A stretch of 64,000 nt of DNA from Cordilura impudica (GCA_963682025.1 OY821517.1:297983844-298047843); one strand, 5' to 3'. Counted from the first letter of the stretch, positions 48,967 to 60,534 are shown. Program-made: numbers and translations. Notes: generated by a model from the sequence alone, not told the origin.

Positions 48967-49291
48967 TGTAATATTTTTTCTTTATCTTTTGTTTTCAATA
49001 TTATTATTATTGTACTCTACATTGTAATTGTTTTCTGATTTTTGAGCTGTTTCGCTCATATCAGTGGGAATTTTAATTTTTTTAAATACTGTTTTTTTTT
49101 TGTTTTTCTTTTTTTTTCTCGTTTATGTTTAACAACAAAATTAAATAAGCAGAATTACTTTTTCTTTGGTAAGAAAAAGTAAATTCCAAACAGAGTATTG
49201 AATTTTAGTAAAACACCAATTAACGACTTTGATTTCCGCGATACGTCTGTCACTCATCACGGTCGCTATCGAACCTAGTTCTGCTCTTGAT

Positions 49292-50226
49292 GTTTCGTAC
49301 GCGCTGTCAGTCGCAACTCCACTAGGATTTTCCTTAAACTATTCAGAAATAAAAATATTAAATTTATGTATCAAGAAAAAAAAAATTTTTTTATATGTTA
49401 TTCACATTTACAAATTGCTTAAAACATGAAAATTCAAATTGATGTTTTATAATTTAATATAATTAATAGATAATTTAATAGATAATTACTCGCCTAAAAG
49501 GTTTTTGTCTTTCCTTAAGGATTTTGTTGTAATTTAGTCTATAAAATATTTTTTTTCCTTTTTTTATCCCTTATAACTTTTATTTGCGTACTTCTCAATC
49601 AGCCCACCCCTATGAAATGTTCATAAAACATTCAGAACGATTTCCACATATTTTCTTAATATGTACTATCATTTTCAGAATAGAGCCCCAAGCCCGTCCA
49701 ACTGTGGCTCTCCTACGCCAAATTTTTACTATAAAATAATATGGCGTTTTTTGAATTTTTTCTTTGGGGCTACCTAAATGGTAAGCATCCAATAGCTTAA
49801 GATCAATATAAGAGAAAAATTATGTGAAATGCTCTCGCAAGAGCACGATAGATCGAAGCAAAATATATTTCTAAACTATTATCTAAATTTTAATTAATGG
49901 CAACGATAACTAAAATCAGAAGGAAAAAAGTTATTAATTAAATAATAATAATAATGTTACTTATGCGTTCTTCATTTATAACTTTAATTTATATATTTCA
50001 CACTTATGTATATAAAAATTTTAAAGCATTCTGTTATATTCCCATATATTTTTTAAGATATCCTGTATTTTTTGGTTTTTACTAATGTTTTCCCGATTTT
50101 TATGTTATTTATGTACATCTCAATAAGCCCACCCATATAAAATTTTTTTAAAAATTCAGTTATTTTTTTCTTTCAGATCTATTTTTACATAAAATGATTT
50201 TCAATGGTTTCATGTATTTAATAACA
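49292..50226. other. Unassigned sequence right of the retrotransposon
   Basis: Continues the locus interrupted at 43440. A minus-strand frame at 49610-49792 has no known motif. Two related phrases, CTCAATCAGCCCACCCCTAT (49595) and CTCAATAAGCCCACCCATAT (50118), suggest an old direct duplication about 520 bp apart. Confidence 0.4.
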
Positions 50227-50330
50227 CTAGTCGATTCCAGCGCTCGAAATTCGAATGCAATTTCTAGGCAGCTTTATTTTTCAACTTAGCCAATTCACAA
50301 ACCAATACTTTTATAGTTTATTTTTATTGT
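50227..50330 (-). mobile_element. Helitron fragment, subfamily 2 (3' end only)
   Basis: CTAG end at 50227 with A before it, the hairpin CTCGAAATTCGAA and GGCAGCTTTATTTTTCAACTT. It stops abruptly near 50330 where a mariner relic begins. Confidence 0.65.
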
Positions 50331-50334
50331 GTGT

Positions 50335-50850
50335 TCATCGTTTCCCAATGATTGATCCTTTCTGTAGTTATTCCACACCATACTGTGAATCTAAGTGGGT
50401 GCTTTTGAATTTCAACAACTATTCTTGCATTTTGGGTGCCCCCCTATTCTACAATATTGTTTATTCACATTTGAGATAAAAATTGACCTCATCGCTCTTT
50501 CTGAGTTTGTGAATAAACTCGATTGTTTTCTAGGCCAAATTCTTGTGCATCATTAGGTTTTATCTCGTGAACCAATTGAATCGTGTATGGAAAAGGGCTG
50601 TAACTAATATAAAATTATTTGCAAAGACTGCCTAGACATCACCAACTGCTGAGAACGCCGTGAAGGTTTCGTGGTTTTTCTCCATACTTGCTTGCACCTG
50701 AGTAATGTTAACAATATTATGACCTGCACGAGGTCTTTCTAGATGTGGAAGGCCACAGACAGCCGCTTTTTTCGAAAACGATGAACCAATTGATAAATGG
50801 TTAGAGCGCTAGATGCATTGCGAATACGAAAGAAATTTCGAAAAGATGAC
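50335..50850 (-). pseudogene. Decayed mariner-type transposase fragment
   Basis: Minus-strand conceptual reading, with many frame changes, gives RRSQQLVMSRQSLQIIL (helix-turn-helix region), then DEVNFYLK (around the first catalytic Asp) and NRGAPKMQE. This resembles the block order of the mariner transposase at 55948-56927 in this window, but the sequence is much more decayed. Ends and target duplication are not visible. It probably represents a related but older family. Confidence 0.5.
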
Positions 50851-51194
50851 CTTGAAAATAAAATTAAACAACTTTGGTTTTTTGTTCCGTGCTGTATCTT
50901 TTCGTCATAAATTTCCCAAGTTTACGTAACTAAAAAATGTATTCACTCATTAAATCATAATGTTTCTTATGTGCCACCCTTAATAAATTAATTTAAACAA
51001 AACTACGTGAAAACAAAAACTTTTTACGGTCGGTTTTTAGTATTTCAACAAAAATTTCGTAATATTTTTCTGAAACTCGCGTTTAATATTTTTAAAAGTA
51101 AAACGATTTTGCCAAATTTTTAACAAAATAAAAATGGGCATGTCAAAAATCCGTTGAGTTTGACTTTGAATTACTCATATACAAAAAAGTTGTT

Positions 51195-51370
51195 CTATCC
51201 TACACCACTCTATGGTTAAGCTATAATGAATTTGTAATGATATTTTTAACTTCTAGAAATTCTTGATTAAAGACGAATTTTTTATTAACGATGTCTGTCA
51301 ATAACTCCGCCACTCTGTCAACGCTTCCATCCATGTATACCTTGTATTGACTGTAGAACGACTTGTATCA
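51195..51370 (+). mobile_element. DINE-1-like fragment, copy 14, very degenerate
   Basis: TCCTACACCACTCTATGGTTAAGCTATAATG recalls the 5' hairpin, followed by GATGTCTGTC and CCATGTATACCTTGTA in the right order for the 5' 170 bp of the family. Confidence 0.45.
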
Positions 51371-51398
51371 AATTGACCTAACACACAGATATTGCATA

Positions 51399-51774
51399 CT
51401 AGCAGATTGCAGCCCTCGAAATTCGTGTGCAAATTCTAGGAAATTTTATTTTTTCATTAAATAAAGACCCTAAAGTTATGCTAATCAATTATAACCAATT
51501 CGCAAATCAACACAAAAGCAAACTCATTTTTATTACAAACACATTAACAAATTTAATAAACAAACACATAGCATTGTATAATTTTATGTATGTGTTAGTA
51601 GCAACTTTAAATGCAATTTAGTCAAAATAAAGGAAAAAATTTAAAAATCTGTAAATCAGCAAAACGTCTAAAAAGAAATACCTTTCAAATAATATACATT
51701 TGGTCAAAATCGGGATAAAATGGTAGAACAAAACATCGGTCACAAGGAATCGCCCGGCCTATTAATATTATAGA
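51399..51774 (-). mobile_element. Non-autonomous Helitron, copy 6 (376 bp)
   Basis: CTAG terminus at 51399 (A before it), TCTATAATATTAATAGG terminus at 51774 (T after it on the plus strand). Close to the main family. The hairpin has one change (CTCGAAATTCGTG). Confidence 0.78.
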
Positions 51775-51892
51775 TTCTTGAAAAATTGGTAAATTTATGA
51801 TTTTTATATTATGAAATCCAAAAATAAATATTGTAGGACCAATTTTAGGCATAGTGCCCGATATTCACACGAAAGTTCCCCTTGGAGGTGCT

Positions 51893-51916
51893 TTTAGACT
51901 ATGCTGCAATTTGTCT
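51893..51916 (+). repeat. Stray Harbinger terminus beside the hAT element
   Basis: GAGGTGCTTTTAGACTATGC matches the first 20 bases of the Harbinger end at 14719 with one change, and continues TGCAATTTGTC. The hAT element starts directly after it, so a hAT probably inserted into an old Harbinger copy. Confidence 0.55.
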
Positions 51917-52261
51917 CAGTGGCGTAGGTCCGCAAAATTTTTTTTTTATTATAATTGATTTCTGGAAAATATATTTTAAATTTAGTGACAGTGTGATTTA
52001 ATTCGTAAATAAATAGGGAAAAGGGAACACTAAAAGTCTAGATCAAACTGTAATAATATATTTATAATAGAAATGGCACGTCTTTTCTACTGGCAGGGCT
52101 GACTCGACCTGTGTCTGTCAGCACTACCTTATGGCATATACGCTGTTTGGTTACATAAATTATCTCCTTCCTTGATTTGTCTGATAAAATAATATGTTAT
52201 AATAAATATTTGCACTGTATAAAGTATAAGCATTGTTCTTTCAGAACACTAATTATTTTTA

Positions 52262-52628
52262 CTAGCCAATTCCAGCGTTCAAAATCCGAGTGCAATTTCT
52301 AGGCGGCTTTATATTTCAACTTAGCCAATTCACAAACCAACTCTTTTTTGGTTTATTATTATTGTGAATGAAGATAACAAACTCATTAACAAACACATTC
52401 ACAAATATAATAAAACACACATAGCATATGTATAATTTTATGTATGTGTTAGTAGCAAATTTAAATGCAATTTACTCAAAATAAAGGCAAAAATTTAAAA
52501 ATCTCTAAATCTACAAAACGGCTAAAAAGAAATACCTTTCAAATAATATACGTTTGGTCAAAATCGGGATAAAACGGTAGAATAAAACATCGGTCACAAG
52601 AAATCGCATAGCCTATTAATATTATAGA
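52262..52628 (-). mobile_element. Non-autonomous Helitron, copy 7, subfamily 2 (367 bp)
   Basis: CTAG terminus at 52262, TCTATAATATTAATAGG terminus at 52628, A and T flanks. It shares the GGCGGCTTTATATTTCAACTT body with the copies at 21735 and 50227. It lies between the hAT left end and its transposase gene. Confidence 0.75.
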
Positions 52629-52971
52629 TTTCTTTCAACGCAATGTTGCAACAAGCGTAATTGTTATTTTAAAACGATAACAATAACAGGTTGTGGAAGT
52701 CCGCAACAAATTAGGGAAATACCCGAAAAAATAACGTTTAAATTATTTTGTGTGTGTATTTTTTTGTTTTGCATCCTTATCATCGCGCTCTGCTTAGAAT
52801 AAAAATGAAATGTTATTAAATATTAAATCTTATATGTTATAAGTTTAATGATAGCATAAATTGTAGTGTATATTTGACTGTGTAACTACCTTTCAAGTTC
52901 AAGGCATTCTTGGTAAGTAATAAAACAAATAAGATTACTTACTACATCTACAGAACTTATTTTTTATTTAG

Positions 52972-55650
52972 ACCATGTCAATGCCAGGAAAAAACTAAGC
53001 GGTTCCCAGAATCGGAAAAGAAAACTACAGCAAGAAAAAGAAGCTGTGAAATCTGGAGTAATAATGGAATCATACTTAGGAAAAAAAAAATTGCAAAAAG
53101 AAAATCCAGAAGACAAAAAGGATGAAAATGTAAAATCAGATTCAGAGTCAGAACCAGATTCAAGTTCTACACCTACTGCTGCTAAACTTTTATGTTCTAA
53201 TAACACAACTCAACAAATACAAGACTCTGAAGAAGGTGGCCCAAGTACTTCAGAAATGATAAATCCATGTTCACATCTAATAAAAAGCACAGAAAATACA
53301 ACAGAAACACTTGCTGTAATTCTGGACGTTCTGAAGTTCAAGAATGATGCTTCATGCAAATTTAGCAACAATCTTACAATAATATCGAACCAACTTCGCA
53401 AAGAAATGATTATTCGTGGATCTTGCACATTTCAAAACGAAGCCAGTTTAAGTGCAGCAACCACATCAACTAATCGTCTAACGCCGAAATCTTGGTTTTC
53501 TCGACGGGTCGGTAATGAAGAGGAAGGAACTGAAATTAGCCGATCTTGGTTATAAAATAATGCAGCGTACTGCTTTTGTTGCTTACCGTTTAATATATCA
53601 AATTCCGCTACCCAATCGTCTTTCGTAACATCTGCTGGTTTTATTAAATGGAAGAAAAAAGATAAATTGACTAACCATGAAAGAAGTCCAAATCACCGAA
53701 AATCACTTACAGCTTGGAAAGAAATAGAACGAAGACTAATAAGTAGAACGGGAATTTATGTATAACTAGAAGCGAACATTTAGTCCGAAAAAGAACGGTG
53801 GCGAAATATATTGCAAAGAATATTATTAGCTTGCATGAGGTATTTAATTATACAAAATATTCCTCTACGCAAAAGTATGAAACCTATTATCTTTACTTAG
53901 ACTTGTAGCTCAGTTTCATCCGCTACTAGCAAATCGTTTTAAACATGCCACAGAAACTCCAAAAACTGTCTCATATTTGCCACCACAGATTCAAAATGAA
54001 ATCATTCATCTTCTGGCATCTACAATTCGAAATCAACTAATAAACGATATCAAAAGAAATAAATATTGTGGACTTTTGTTTGATTCAACTCCTGATATCT
54101 CTAATCGAGAACAAATCTCACAAGTCGTTTGGTATGTAGATGTTGATTTTATCACTAAAAAGTTTCCATCAAAGAATTTTTTTGGGTTTTATTTAAATAC
54201 ATGTTAAAGATGCAGCCTCGATCGAAAATACAATTTTAGAGAAATTAAACTCCAATGAAATGTTATTGTTATGTACTGTTGATCTGTATTGGAATAATTA
54301 GTTATTTCTTGTTCGGTTTAAGATCATGTATATATTTTCTAATGAAAGAAAGATAATAATTTTTGTAATGAAAGAGAAGTATTGGAAATAATTGAAGACA
54401 GCGCTAGATGGTTTTTCCAATTTTTAAATTTCTCTGATGATCTTAAACCGAACAATAAATAACTAATTATTCCAATACAGATCATCAATACATAACAATA
54501 ACATACAACACATGAGGTACAATGCATTTGTGTAATCTGTTAAGATTTCACATGCCATTACAGTTCCATCTAGAGGACAATGGCAAAAACAAAAAGCTGT
54601 TCACATTACAAAATCAATTGATCTGGCTATGTTAATATAGAGAAAGTTAAAAATTGGAAAAACTCAGTACAAACTCTCGTATATAAAAAGAAAAAACATT
54701 TATCATGTTCTTTTCTTTCAAATGTTGAGCATGAGTTGAAGTAATAGGCAGAAGGATGCTGAAGATGAACAAGTCGCTTTGTTCGAAAGTAGCTACTCCA
54801 TCTAGCGCTGTCTTCAATTTTTTCCAATATTTCTCTTTCATTACAAAAATTATTATCTATCTTTTATTAGAAAATATATACCTGATCTTAAACCGAACAA
54901 TAAATAACTAATTATTCCGATGAAATTTCATTAAAAAACTGCAGATCACAATGTTAGATAATGCTGCCATGGCAGGTCACACATCTGGCGTTCAACAGAA
55001 TAATGGAAAAAAAAACATTATTTGTAAATTGTGATAACTATTCATTGAATTTAGTAGGAGTTACTGTAGCTAAACAAGATCCAATCGTTGTGACATGTTT
55101 TGGAATATTGAAAACATTTATCTATTTTTCTCACGTCCATCGTTACGATGGGAGTTATTAAAAAATGCTTTAACAACAACTGTCAAACGTGAATCTGAAA
55201 CACGATGGAGCGTCAGAATACAAGCAGTTATCTTTATCGTCGATAGGCTAGAGAATATAGAATAACTATTAGAAAAATTATCAGAGGGCACTACCACTAA
55301 AAGACACACCAGAAGTGAAGTTACACTTCTGTTGCAAAATATACTAACTTTTAGCTTCATAACTTTAGTTGATTTCTGGTATGAAATATTAAGGAAGATT
55401 GATCGTGTGCAGCTCAGTTTACAAGATCCTAGAATGAATTTTAGAGAAGCGTTCCATGATCTTGAATGATTAGCGACTGCACTAGCCGAAATTCGAGGCA
55501 AGAAGAGGCAATCGAAGTCTCTATGTAAAAAATGGGATATTGATACAACAATACGTGTAAGAAGACGCCGCAAAATGCCCGGAGAATTGGCTAGAGATGT
55601 TGGTCTTTCCGCAGAAAGTGAAATATCTCGGGTTTTAGAATACAGTAATT
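52972..55650 (+). pseudogene. hAT transposase, ZMYM1-like type, decayed and interrupted
   Basis: Would cut and paste the hAT element. A 59-bp GT-AG intron (52913-52971) appears to precede the main exon, which opens ARKKLSGSQNRKRKLQQEKE (basic N-terminus), then a Ser/Thr/Glu-rich linker. After an in-frame stop at 53553 comes a TTF-type zinc finger, AAYCFCCLPF ... NHERSPNHRKSLTAWKE. Next are TVSYLPPQIQNEIIHLLAST, KYCGLLFDSTPDISNREQIS (first catalytic Asp region), the fold-back insertion, a remnant of the second Asp region (DNAAMAGHTSGVQ) and TTTVKRESETRWSVR. The end is RRRRKMPGELARDVGLSAES near 55620. Many frameshifts. The C-terminal dimerisation (hATC) region with the catalytic Glu is not found. 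Confidence 0.75.
54259..54912. mobile_element. Fold-back element inserted in the hAT transposase
   Basis: The phrase GGAATAATTAGTTATTT plus TTGTTCGGTTTAAGATCA appears at 54291-54325 and inverted at 54420-54470 and 54877-54912, and the TAGCGCTG...CTTCAATT block (54389-54413) is inverted at 54795-54818. Flanking bases CCAATGAAAT and CCGATGAAAT look like an 8-9-bp target duplication, which would suit a non-autonomous hAT-type element. No coding capacity seen. Confidence 0.6.
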
Positions 55651-55835
55651 TTTATTGTCTTAAAAGTTCATGTTTTTAAAATATTTCTTTATAAATATGT
55701 AAAAAAAATAATGGGTATCCTTCGACCTAATTCTAGATGATCATATACATTTCAAAATCTAGTCTTGTTTTCTCAACTACATTTTTTGTCTCAAATTTAA
55801 AGCCATTAATTTGCGAGTATATTTGACATATAATA

Positions 55836-57031
55836 AGGGTGTCCCAACAAGAACGCAATTTTTAAATCTGGCAACATTCGAAGTGTCATTGTTTGACATT
55901 TGAACAATTGTTATTGTTTGCTAGTAGAAGGTACGAGGTTAGTAAAAATGGAGCGCTACACGAATGAACAACGCATTCTCATTGTGGAATTGTTTTACCA
56001 AAGTGGTGAAAGTTTTGCGGCTACAGTTCGCAAATTGCGATCAATTTGGGGTCACAATAATGCTCCAAAAGAGTCAACTGTAAAGAGATTAATGGATAAA
56101 TTTGCCGAAACTGGGTCTGTTAGTGATGTAAAGATAACAACGCGCCATCGACCAGGTCGATCGACCGAAAATGTCGCAGCTGTACGTGATGATGTCGCTC
56201 AAACTCCATCCACCTCAATTCGACACCGAGCTCAGCAAATTGGTGTCTCCAAATCCACTATGCAGCGAATTTTTACGAAAGATTTGCATCTTCATACATA
56301 CAAAGTTCAATTGACTCAGGAACTGAAGCCAGCTGACCATGGACAGCGAAGGGAGTTCGTTAATTGGGTATTGGAGAGACAACATGAAAATGCTGATTTT
56401 GCCGCTAGAATCATCTTCAGTGACGAGGCCCATTTCCATCTTGATGGCTTCGTCAATAGGCAGAATTGTCGCATTTCCTCGAGTGATTCACGAGAAGCAA
56501 ATGCATCCTCAACGTGTCACTGTGTGGTGTGGTTTTTGGGCCGGAGGAATCATTGGACCTTTTTTTTATGAAAATGAGGCAGGTCAAGCGCAAACAATCA
56601 ATGGTGTTCGGTATCGTGAAATGATAACCAGTTTTTTCTTGCCTCGAATTGAAGAAATGAATGTGGAGGGCATGTGGTTCCAACAAGACGGCGCCACATG
56701 TCATACAGCCAGAGAAACAATTCAATTGCTGCATCAGTCATTTCCCGGTCGTGTTATTTCGCGTTTTGGAGATCAAAATTGGCCGCCTAGATCGTGCGAT
56801 TTAACACCATTAGATTTTTTTCTTTGGGGTTTTATGCAAAACGGTCATTGAAAATTTCATTAAAAGATTGCGTGCATGCCAGCAAAGCCGCGGCGGCCAT
56901 CTGCACGATATATTGTTCCATACATAACCTCATTCTGTCTACTTTACGATATAATAAAGTTTCAAGATTTTTTTTTAAATATCTGTGTTTTATTTAAAAT
57001 TTAAAAATTGTGTTCTTGTTGGGACACCCTT
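55836..57031 (+). mobile_element. Mariner-type transposon (about 1.2 kb) with matching ends
   Basis: Terminal inverted repeats start AGGGTGTCCCAACAAGAAC on both sides, about 30 bp, with TA next to the left end (55834-55835) and TA near the right end. Inverted similarity continues about 10 bases further out (CATATAATAA on each side), so the true termini may lie slightly outside. It is inserted near the 3' end of the hAT element. Confidence 0.82.
55948..56927 (+). pseudogene. Mariner transposase, internally deleted
   Basis: Cuts at TA sites using three acidic residues. ATG at 55948 is preferred because MERYTNEQRILIVELFYQSG is the usual start of the first helix-turn-helix. The N-terminal domain continues to RPGRSTENV and a second helix-turn-helix (QQIGVSKSTMQRI). 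IIFSDEAHFHLDGFVNRQN holds the first Asp. A small deletion with frameshift at about 56475 follows, then PRVIHEKQMHPQRVTVWCGF and MWFQQDGATCHTARETIQ with the second Asp. CDLTPLDFFLWG carries the third: 36 residues separate the second Asp from the Asp in CDLTP, 41 from that in PLDF. The latter would fit the DD41D (rosa) group. A second deletion removes about 90 residues before VIENFIKRLRACQQSRGGHL and the stop. Confidence 0.82.
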
Positions 57032-57113
57032 TATTATATGGTTCTCGAATGGGGGGGTGGGGCGCTAAAAGGGTATTGTGCCCCGGGCGCTAGTTAAGCT
57101 CGCTACGCCACTG

Positions 57114-58489
57114 TTTTGGCTGTATGATAGATGCAACAAAACTAATTTAACGTATTTTTTTACCAGTCCATTCTCATTTTACGAGGTATTTAGTATTATT
57201 CGAAATTTACTATTATTCGAACCATATTCTGAAGATTTGAGATTTTAAAATGAAACTACATATCAGACTATTGCTGAAAATGAAGCCAGAGGATTTTCAA
57301 AATAAGTGCGCACATTTATTTGTTACTCAATTTTTTTCTCTTGCAAACATCGCTTTGATATTTATCGATAAACTAAACACGTGCTCGGTATGACATTCTT
57401 CAGACATCAGAGAATACGAAAATTAGCTGTATACATTCAAATTTGTGAAAAATGTTTACTTTAAACAGTTTTATTTAACTAAACAAAGTGATCAAGTCAC
57501 AGAGAGCTTAATAAAATATTTCGATCAATCTAATAACAGTGAATCCCCCACCGCCATTTTTTATAGAATTGACATTAACAATTAATAAACGTGTTTTGAC
57601 GTTTTTACCACAATTTACGTTTTTAAGTTTTAATTAATTAAATAGGGGGTTTAATTAGTACTTTCTCGTTTTGCGTGAATAATAACAAACAACAACTACT
57701 ATGATCGCCTATCAGACAAACAAAATGAATTCTAACAATATGTAATAAAAAAAATTAATAAATTAATAAAAAATTTTATAAATATTTTTTTGTTAGTCAT
57801 ATTTGTTATTAGATAATTCGAAAAAAAATTTAAAATAAATATCTTGATCTTATTTGTTTAACTACCAATGCTACAATTTACTGCTGGTTGATAACCGTAT
57901 TAACCCTTGTGACAATTGGATTGGCAAATGGTGATATTTATCTTTTTAGATCCCAGCAAAAATAGCTGAACCATTTGATTACTTATACACTGTTATTGTG
58001 TATAAATATACAACTTGTTTAGAAAGAATTTAACATGGGGTAGATTTTATGAGTCTGAATATGAACCGATTTTAGCTTATTATAACGAATTTATTTTAAA
58101 TATTTTTACTTTTACTGTACATAAGATTTACATCGACACAAAGCCAGCCTCACAAATGAACTAATACTTAGTCGATCGGTATCAAAAATTATATGTACGA
58201 GCATATGTCAATTATTTAAGATAGTTATAGTCATCATCACACAGAGGTTTAACTACGAACCAGATATATATATATTAATACGTGAAGGTAAATTTTTAGT
58301 TCCCTTTTTAAGCAATATGCGGGCACGGAGGAGTGTGAAAACTGGCATAGTTATAGTTCATATGTAGGAGAAGCTGAGAAAGATAAAATTTATTTATTAA
58401 ATAAAATAATTTATTTATTAAATTAAATAAAATAAAATATTTAAATTAATTCGTTACACCCTGTTAATGCGAATGATTTAAATTATATA
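57114..58489. other. AT-rich intergenic sequence, no gene seen
   Basis: No gene recognised. Around 58025-58200 faint DINE-1-like phrases (GTCTGAATATGAACCGATTTT, ACATAAGATTTACATCGACAC) may be a very old copy. Confidence 0.4.
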
Positions 58490-58665
58490 TCAGACAGTCT
58501 GTGTTGAATTGTGAATTGCTAAAATTGATTAACATACCTTTAGGGTCATTTAAATAGTCATAAATTTTTTATATATATAGATTAAAAAAACATTGGAAGA
58601 CAAAAGTTAAATGAAAAAATATTTTCTAAAATTTGCACTCGAATTTCCAGTGCTGGGCTATACTA
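58490..58665 (+). mobile_element. Helitron-related fragment, subfamily 3
   Basis: Shares GATTAACATACCTTTAGGGTC and TTTGCACTCGAATTTCCAG with other copies and aligns to the 28014-28360 element. The 3' end is decayed (GCTGGGCTATAC instead of CTGCTAG). Confidence 0.5.
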
Positions 58666-59131
58666 ATAATAATAAAAAGTTTAATTTTTGAATTTGTGGA
58701 CCGATTAGGGAGTTACTTCCTACTGTTCTAAAAGAGACTCTACCCGAAATAGGAAAGAGCATAAATTTTCATGTAGAGAGGTGCCATTAAAAGTATAATA
58801 CTATGACAAACTACACTTACTGAGCAGTGCGTTCATAAATGAGAGCACATATGGTAATCTGTGAATCAATGTTATATAAAATTTTAACTATGCATGCTAT
58901 AATTATTATATCTTTGCTGGACTTACATTAATAAGTTTTCTTTCCAAAAAAAAAAACATATATTACCCATAACTCCCATTTATTAGAAATACCGTTATTA
59001 AAATCTCTTACATCCCAATACTTAGCAGATTAAAGCGTTCAAACAGTATAGCACAACAAAGTCTTTGTTTAACAAAAATATTTAATTAATTCCTTTATTT
59101 ATTGAATAAAAATATTAAAAATAACATCATC

Positions 59132-60534
59132 TTAATAATTTATAACACCACCTTTTGCTTTAATGCAATCAAATATTCTATTTTTCATAGAATTTATTAA
59201 TTTATTCAAAAGACCTTGATTAAGTGCTTTCCATTCATTGAAAATTGAAATTTTTAATTCATTTACATTCATGTATTGAAGATTGTCGGCATAAATTCAC
59301 CTGACGAGAATTCCCGATATGTTTTCCATGGGGTTCATATCAGGTGAGCAAGCAGGCCATTCCAAAACATCGACATTATTCTAGTTTAACCATTCTTTTG
59401 TGAATTTGCTGGCATGACAGGCTGCATTGTCTTGCTGTAAAATATATTTTTTCTCTTTATTGGCATGTAGAAATGGCAAAAAACTGCATTGAAGCGGTCC
59501 ACAATAATTTTCGCTGTTCATTTTGGTGGGCACGATTTGCAACTCCAGACAACAATCTTCAGTAAACGCACCCCAAATCCTAACAGAACCGCCACCAAAG
59601 TTTCTTCGAGAGAAACATTGGGGTTCTTTTCGTAAGTCACGCCAGTAACTAAAACTCCCATCAGGACCATCCAAATTAAATTTTTTTTCATCTGGAAAAA
59701 TTATCTTTTAAAAGGAAACAAATCAAATTATTATTATAACATTAAACAACTTACATTTGACTAATTTGTACCCATATTATTTTTGCAAAACTCCTAACGT
59801 GCATTAATATTACGTTTCAAAAAACGAGGTATTTTCTTCATTCTTTGTCTTCGAATATGTTTGGGAGATTTAAGAACATTACAAATGGTAGTTTTGCACA
59901 CTTTGTTGGAAACGCATCCAGCAAGTTGGGCACAGCTTTTGGTGCTGTTGCTTGCTGTGTTCAAAATAAGTCGACGCTCGCAATCATCCAACTTATTTTT
60001 TCTACCACTGCTTTTATTTTTGCCACAATTTTAAATATTTTTCAAATCTATAATATTAATAGGCTAGGCGATTTCTTGTGACCGATGTTTTGTTCTATCA
60101 TTTTATCCCGATTTTGACCAAACATATATTATTTTAAAGGTATTTCTTTTTCGCCGTTTTGCAGATTTACAGATTTTTAAAATTTTTATTTTATTTTGAG
60201 TAAATTGCATTTAAAGTTGCTACTAACACATACATAAAATTATACATATGCTGTGTGTGTTTTATTAAATTTGTTAATGTGTTTGTAATAAAAATGAGTT
60301 TGTTTTTTGTATGCTATAACTGATTAACATACTTTTAAGGTCTTTATTTAATGGAAAAATAAAATTTCCAAGAATTTGCACTCGAATTTCGAGGGCTGGA
60401 ATCTGCTAGTAATTATAAATAACCTTTCTACTTCTGCCGATTTCACTTGCAATTTCTGCTTTTGATGCACCATTTTTGAACAAAATTAAAATTTGACCTT
60501 TTTCAAATTCACTTAACACTTTTCCTCGTGGCAT
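59132..60534 (-). pseudogene. Tc3-like transposase (DD34E), split by a Helitron
   Basis: ATG at 60534 starts PRGKVLSEFEKGQILILFKN and the first helix-turn-helix (KAEIASEIGRSRKVIYNY), where the Helitron interrupts. The gene resumes with CGKNKSSGRKNKLDDCERRL (GRPR-like hook and second helix-turn-helix) to HIRRQRMKKIPRFLKRNINAR. A short intron (59705-59754, GTAAGT...AG) separates this from IIFPDEKKFNLDGPDG (first Asp). Next are FSRRNFGGGSVRIWGAF and YILQQDNAACHASKF (second Asp). An in-frame stop at 59381 comes 16 codons after that Asp, then EWPACSPDMNPMEN with the Glu exactly 34 residues from the second Asp. It ends IKAKGGVINY at 59132. Other stops occur around 59760-59795. Confidence 0.83.
60047..60409 (+). 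mobile_element. Non-autonomous Helitron, copy 8 (363 bp)
   Basis: TCTATAATATTAATAGGCTA start, CTGCTAG end, flanked by A (60046) and T (60410). The hairpin CTCGAATTTCGAG is intact. It interrupts the Tc3-like gene without a target duplication, as expected for this class. Confidence 0.85.

Larger units (their letters stand above)
43441..49275 (-). mobile_element. Full-length Jockey-like non-LTR retrotransposon, 5835 bp with nested insert
   Basis: Flanked by a 16-bp target duplication, TAGTTCTGCTCTTGAT, at 43425-43440 and 49276-49291. The minus-strand element ends in a 14-base poly-A at 43454-43441. Removing the nested DINE-1-like element leaves about 5.05 kb with a 5' untranslated region of about 310 bp, gag-like ORF1, endonuclease plus reverse transcriptase ORF2, and a 3' tail of about 300 bp. 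ORF order, the three zinc knuckles and the APE-type endonuclease place it near Jockey. Exact ends and an intact target duplication suggest a young insertion. Confidence 0.9.
51917..57113 (+). mobile_element. hAT-superfamily transposon (about 5.2 kb with nested insertions)
   Basis: Ends CAGTGGCGTAG (51917) and CTACGCCACTG (57103-57113) are exact inverted matches over 11 bp. The 8 bases outside read ATTTGTCT and TTTTGGCT, agreeing at 6 of 8, a plausible aged 8-bp duplication. It contains a decayed transposase of the ZMYM1-like hAT type, a Helitron (52262-52628), a fold-back element (54259-54912) and a mariner (55836-57031). Without these it would be about 3 kb. Confidence 0.78.
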
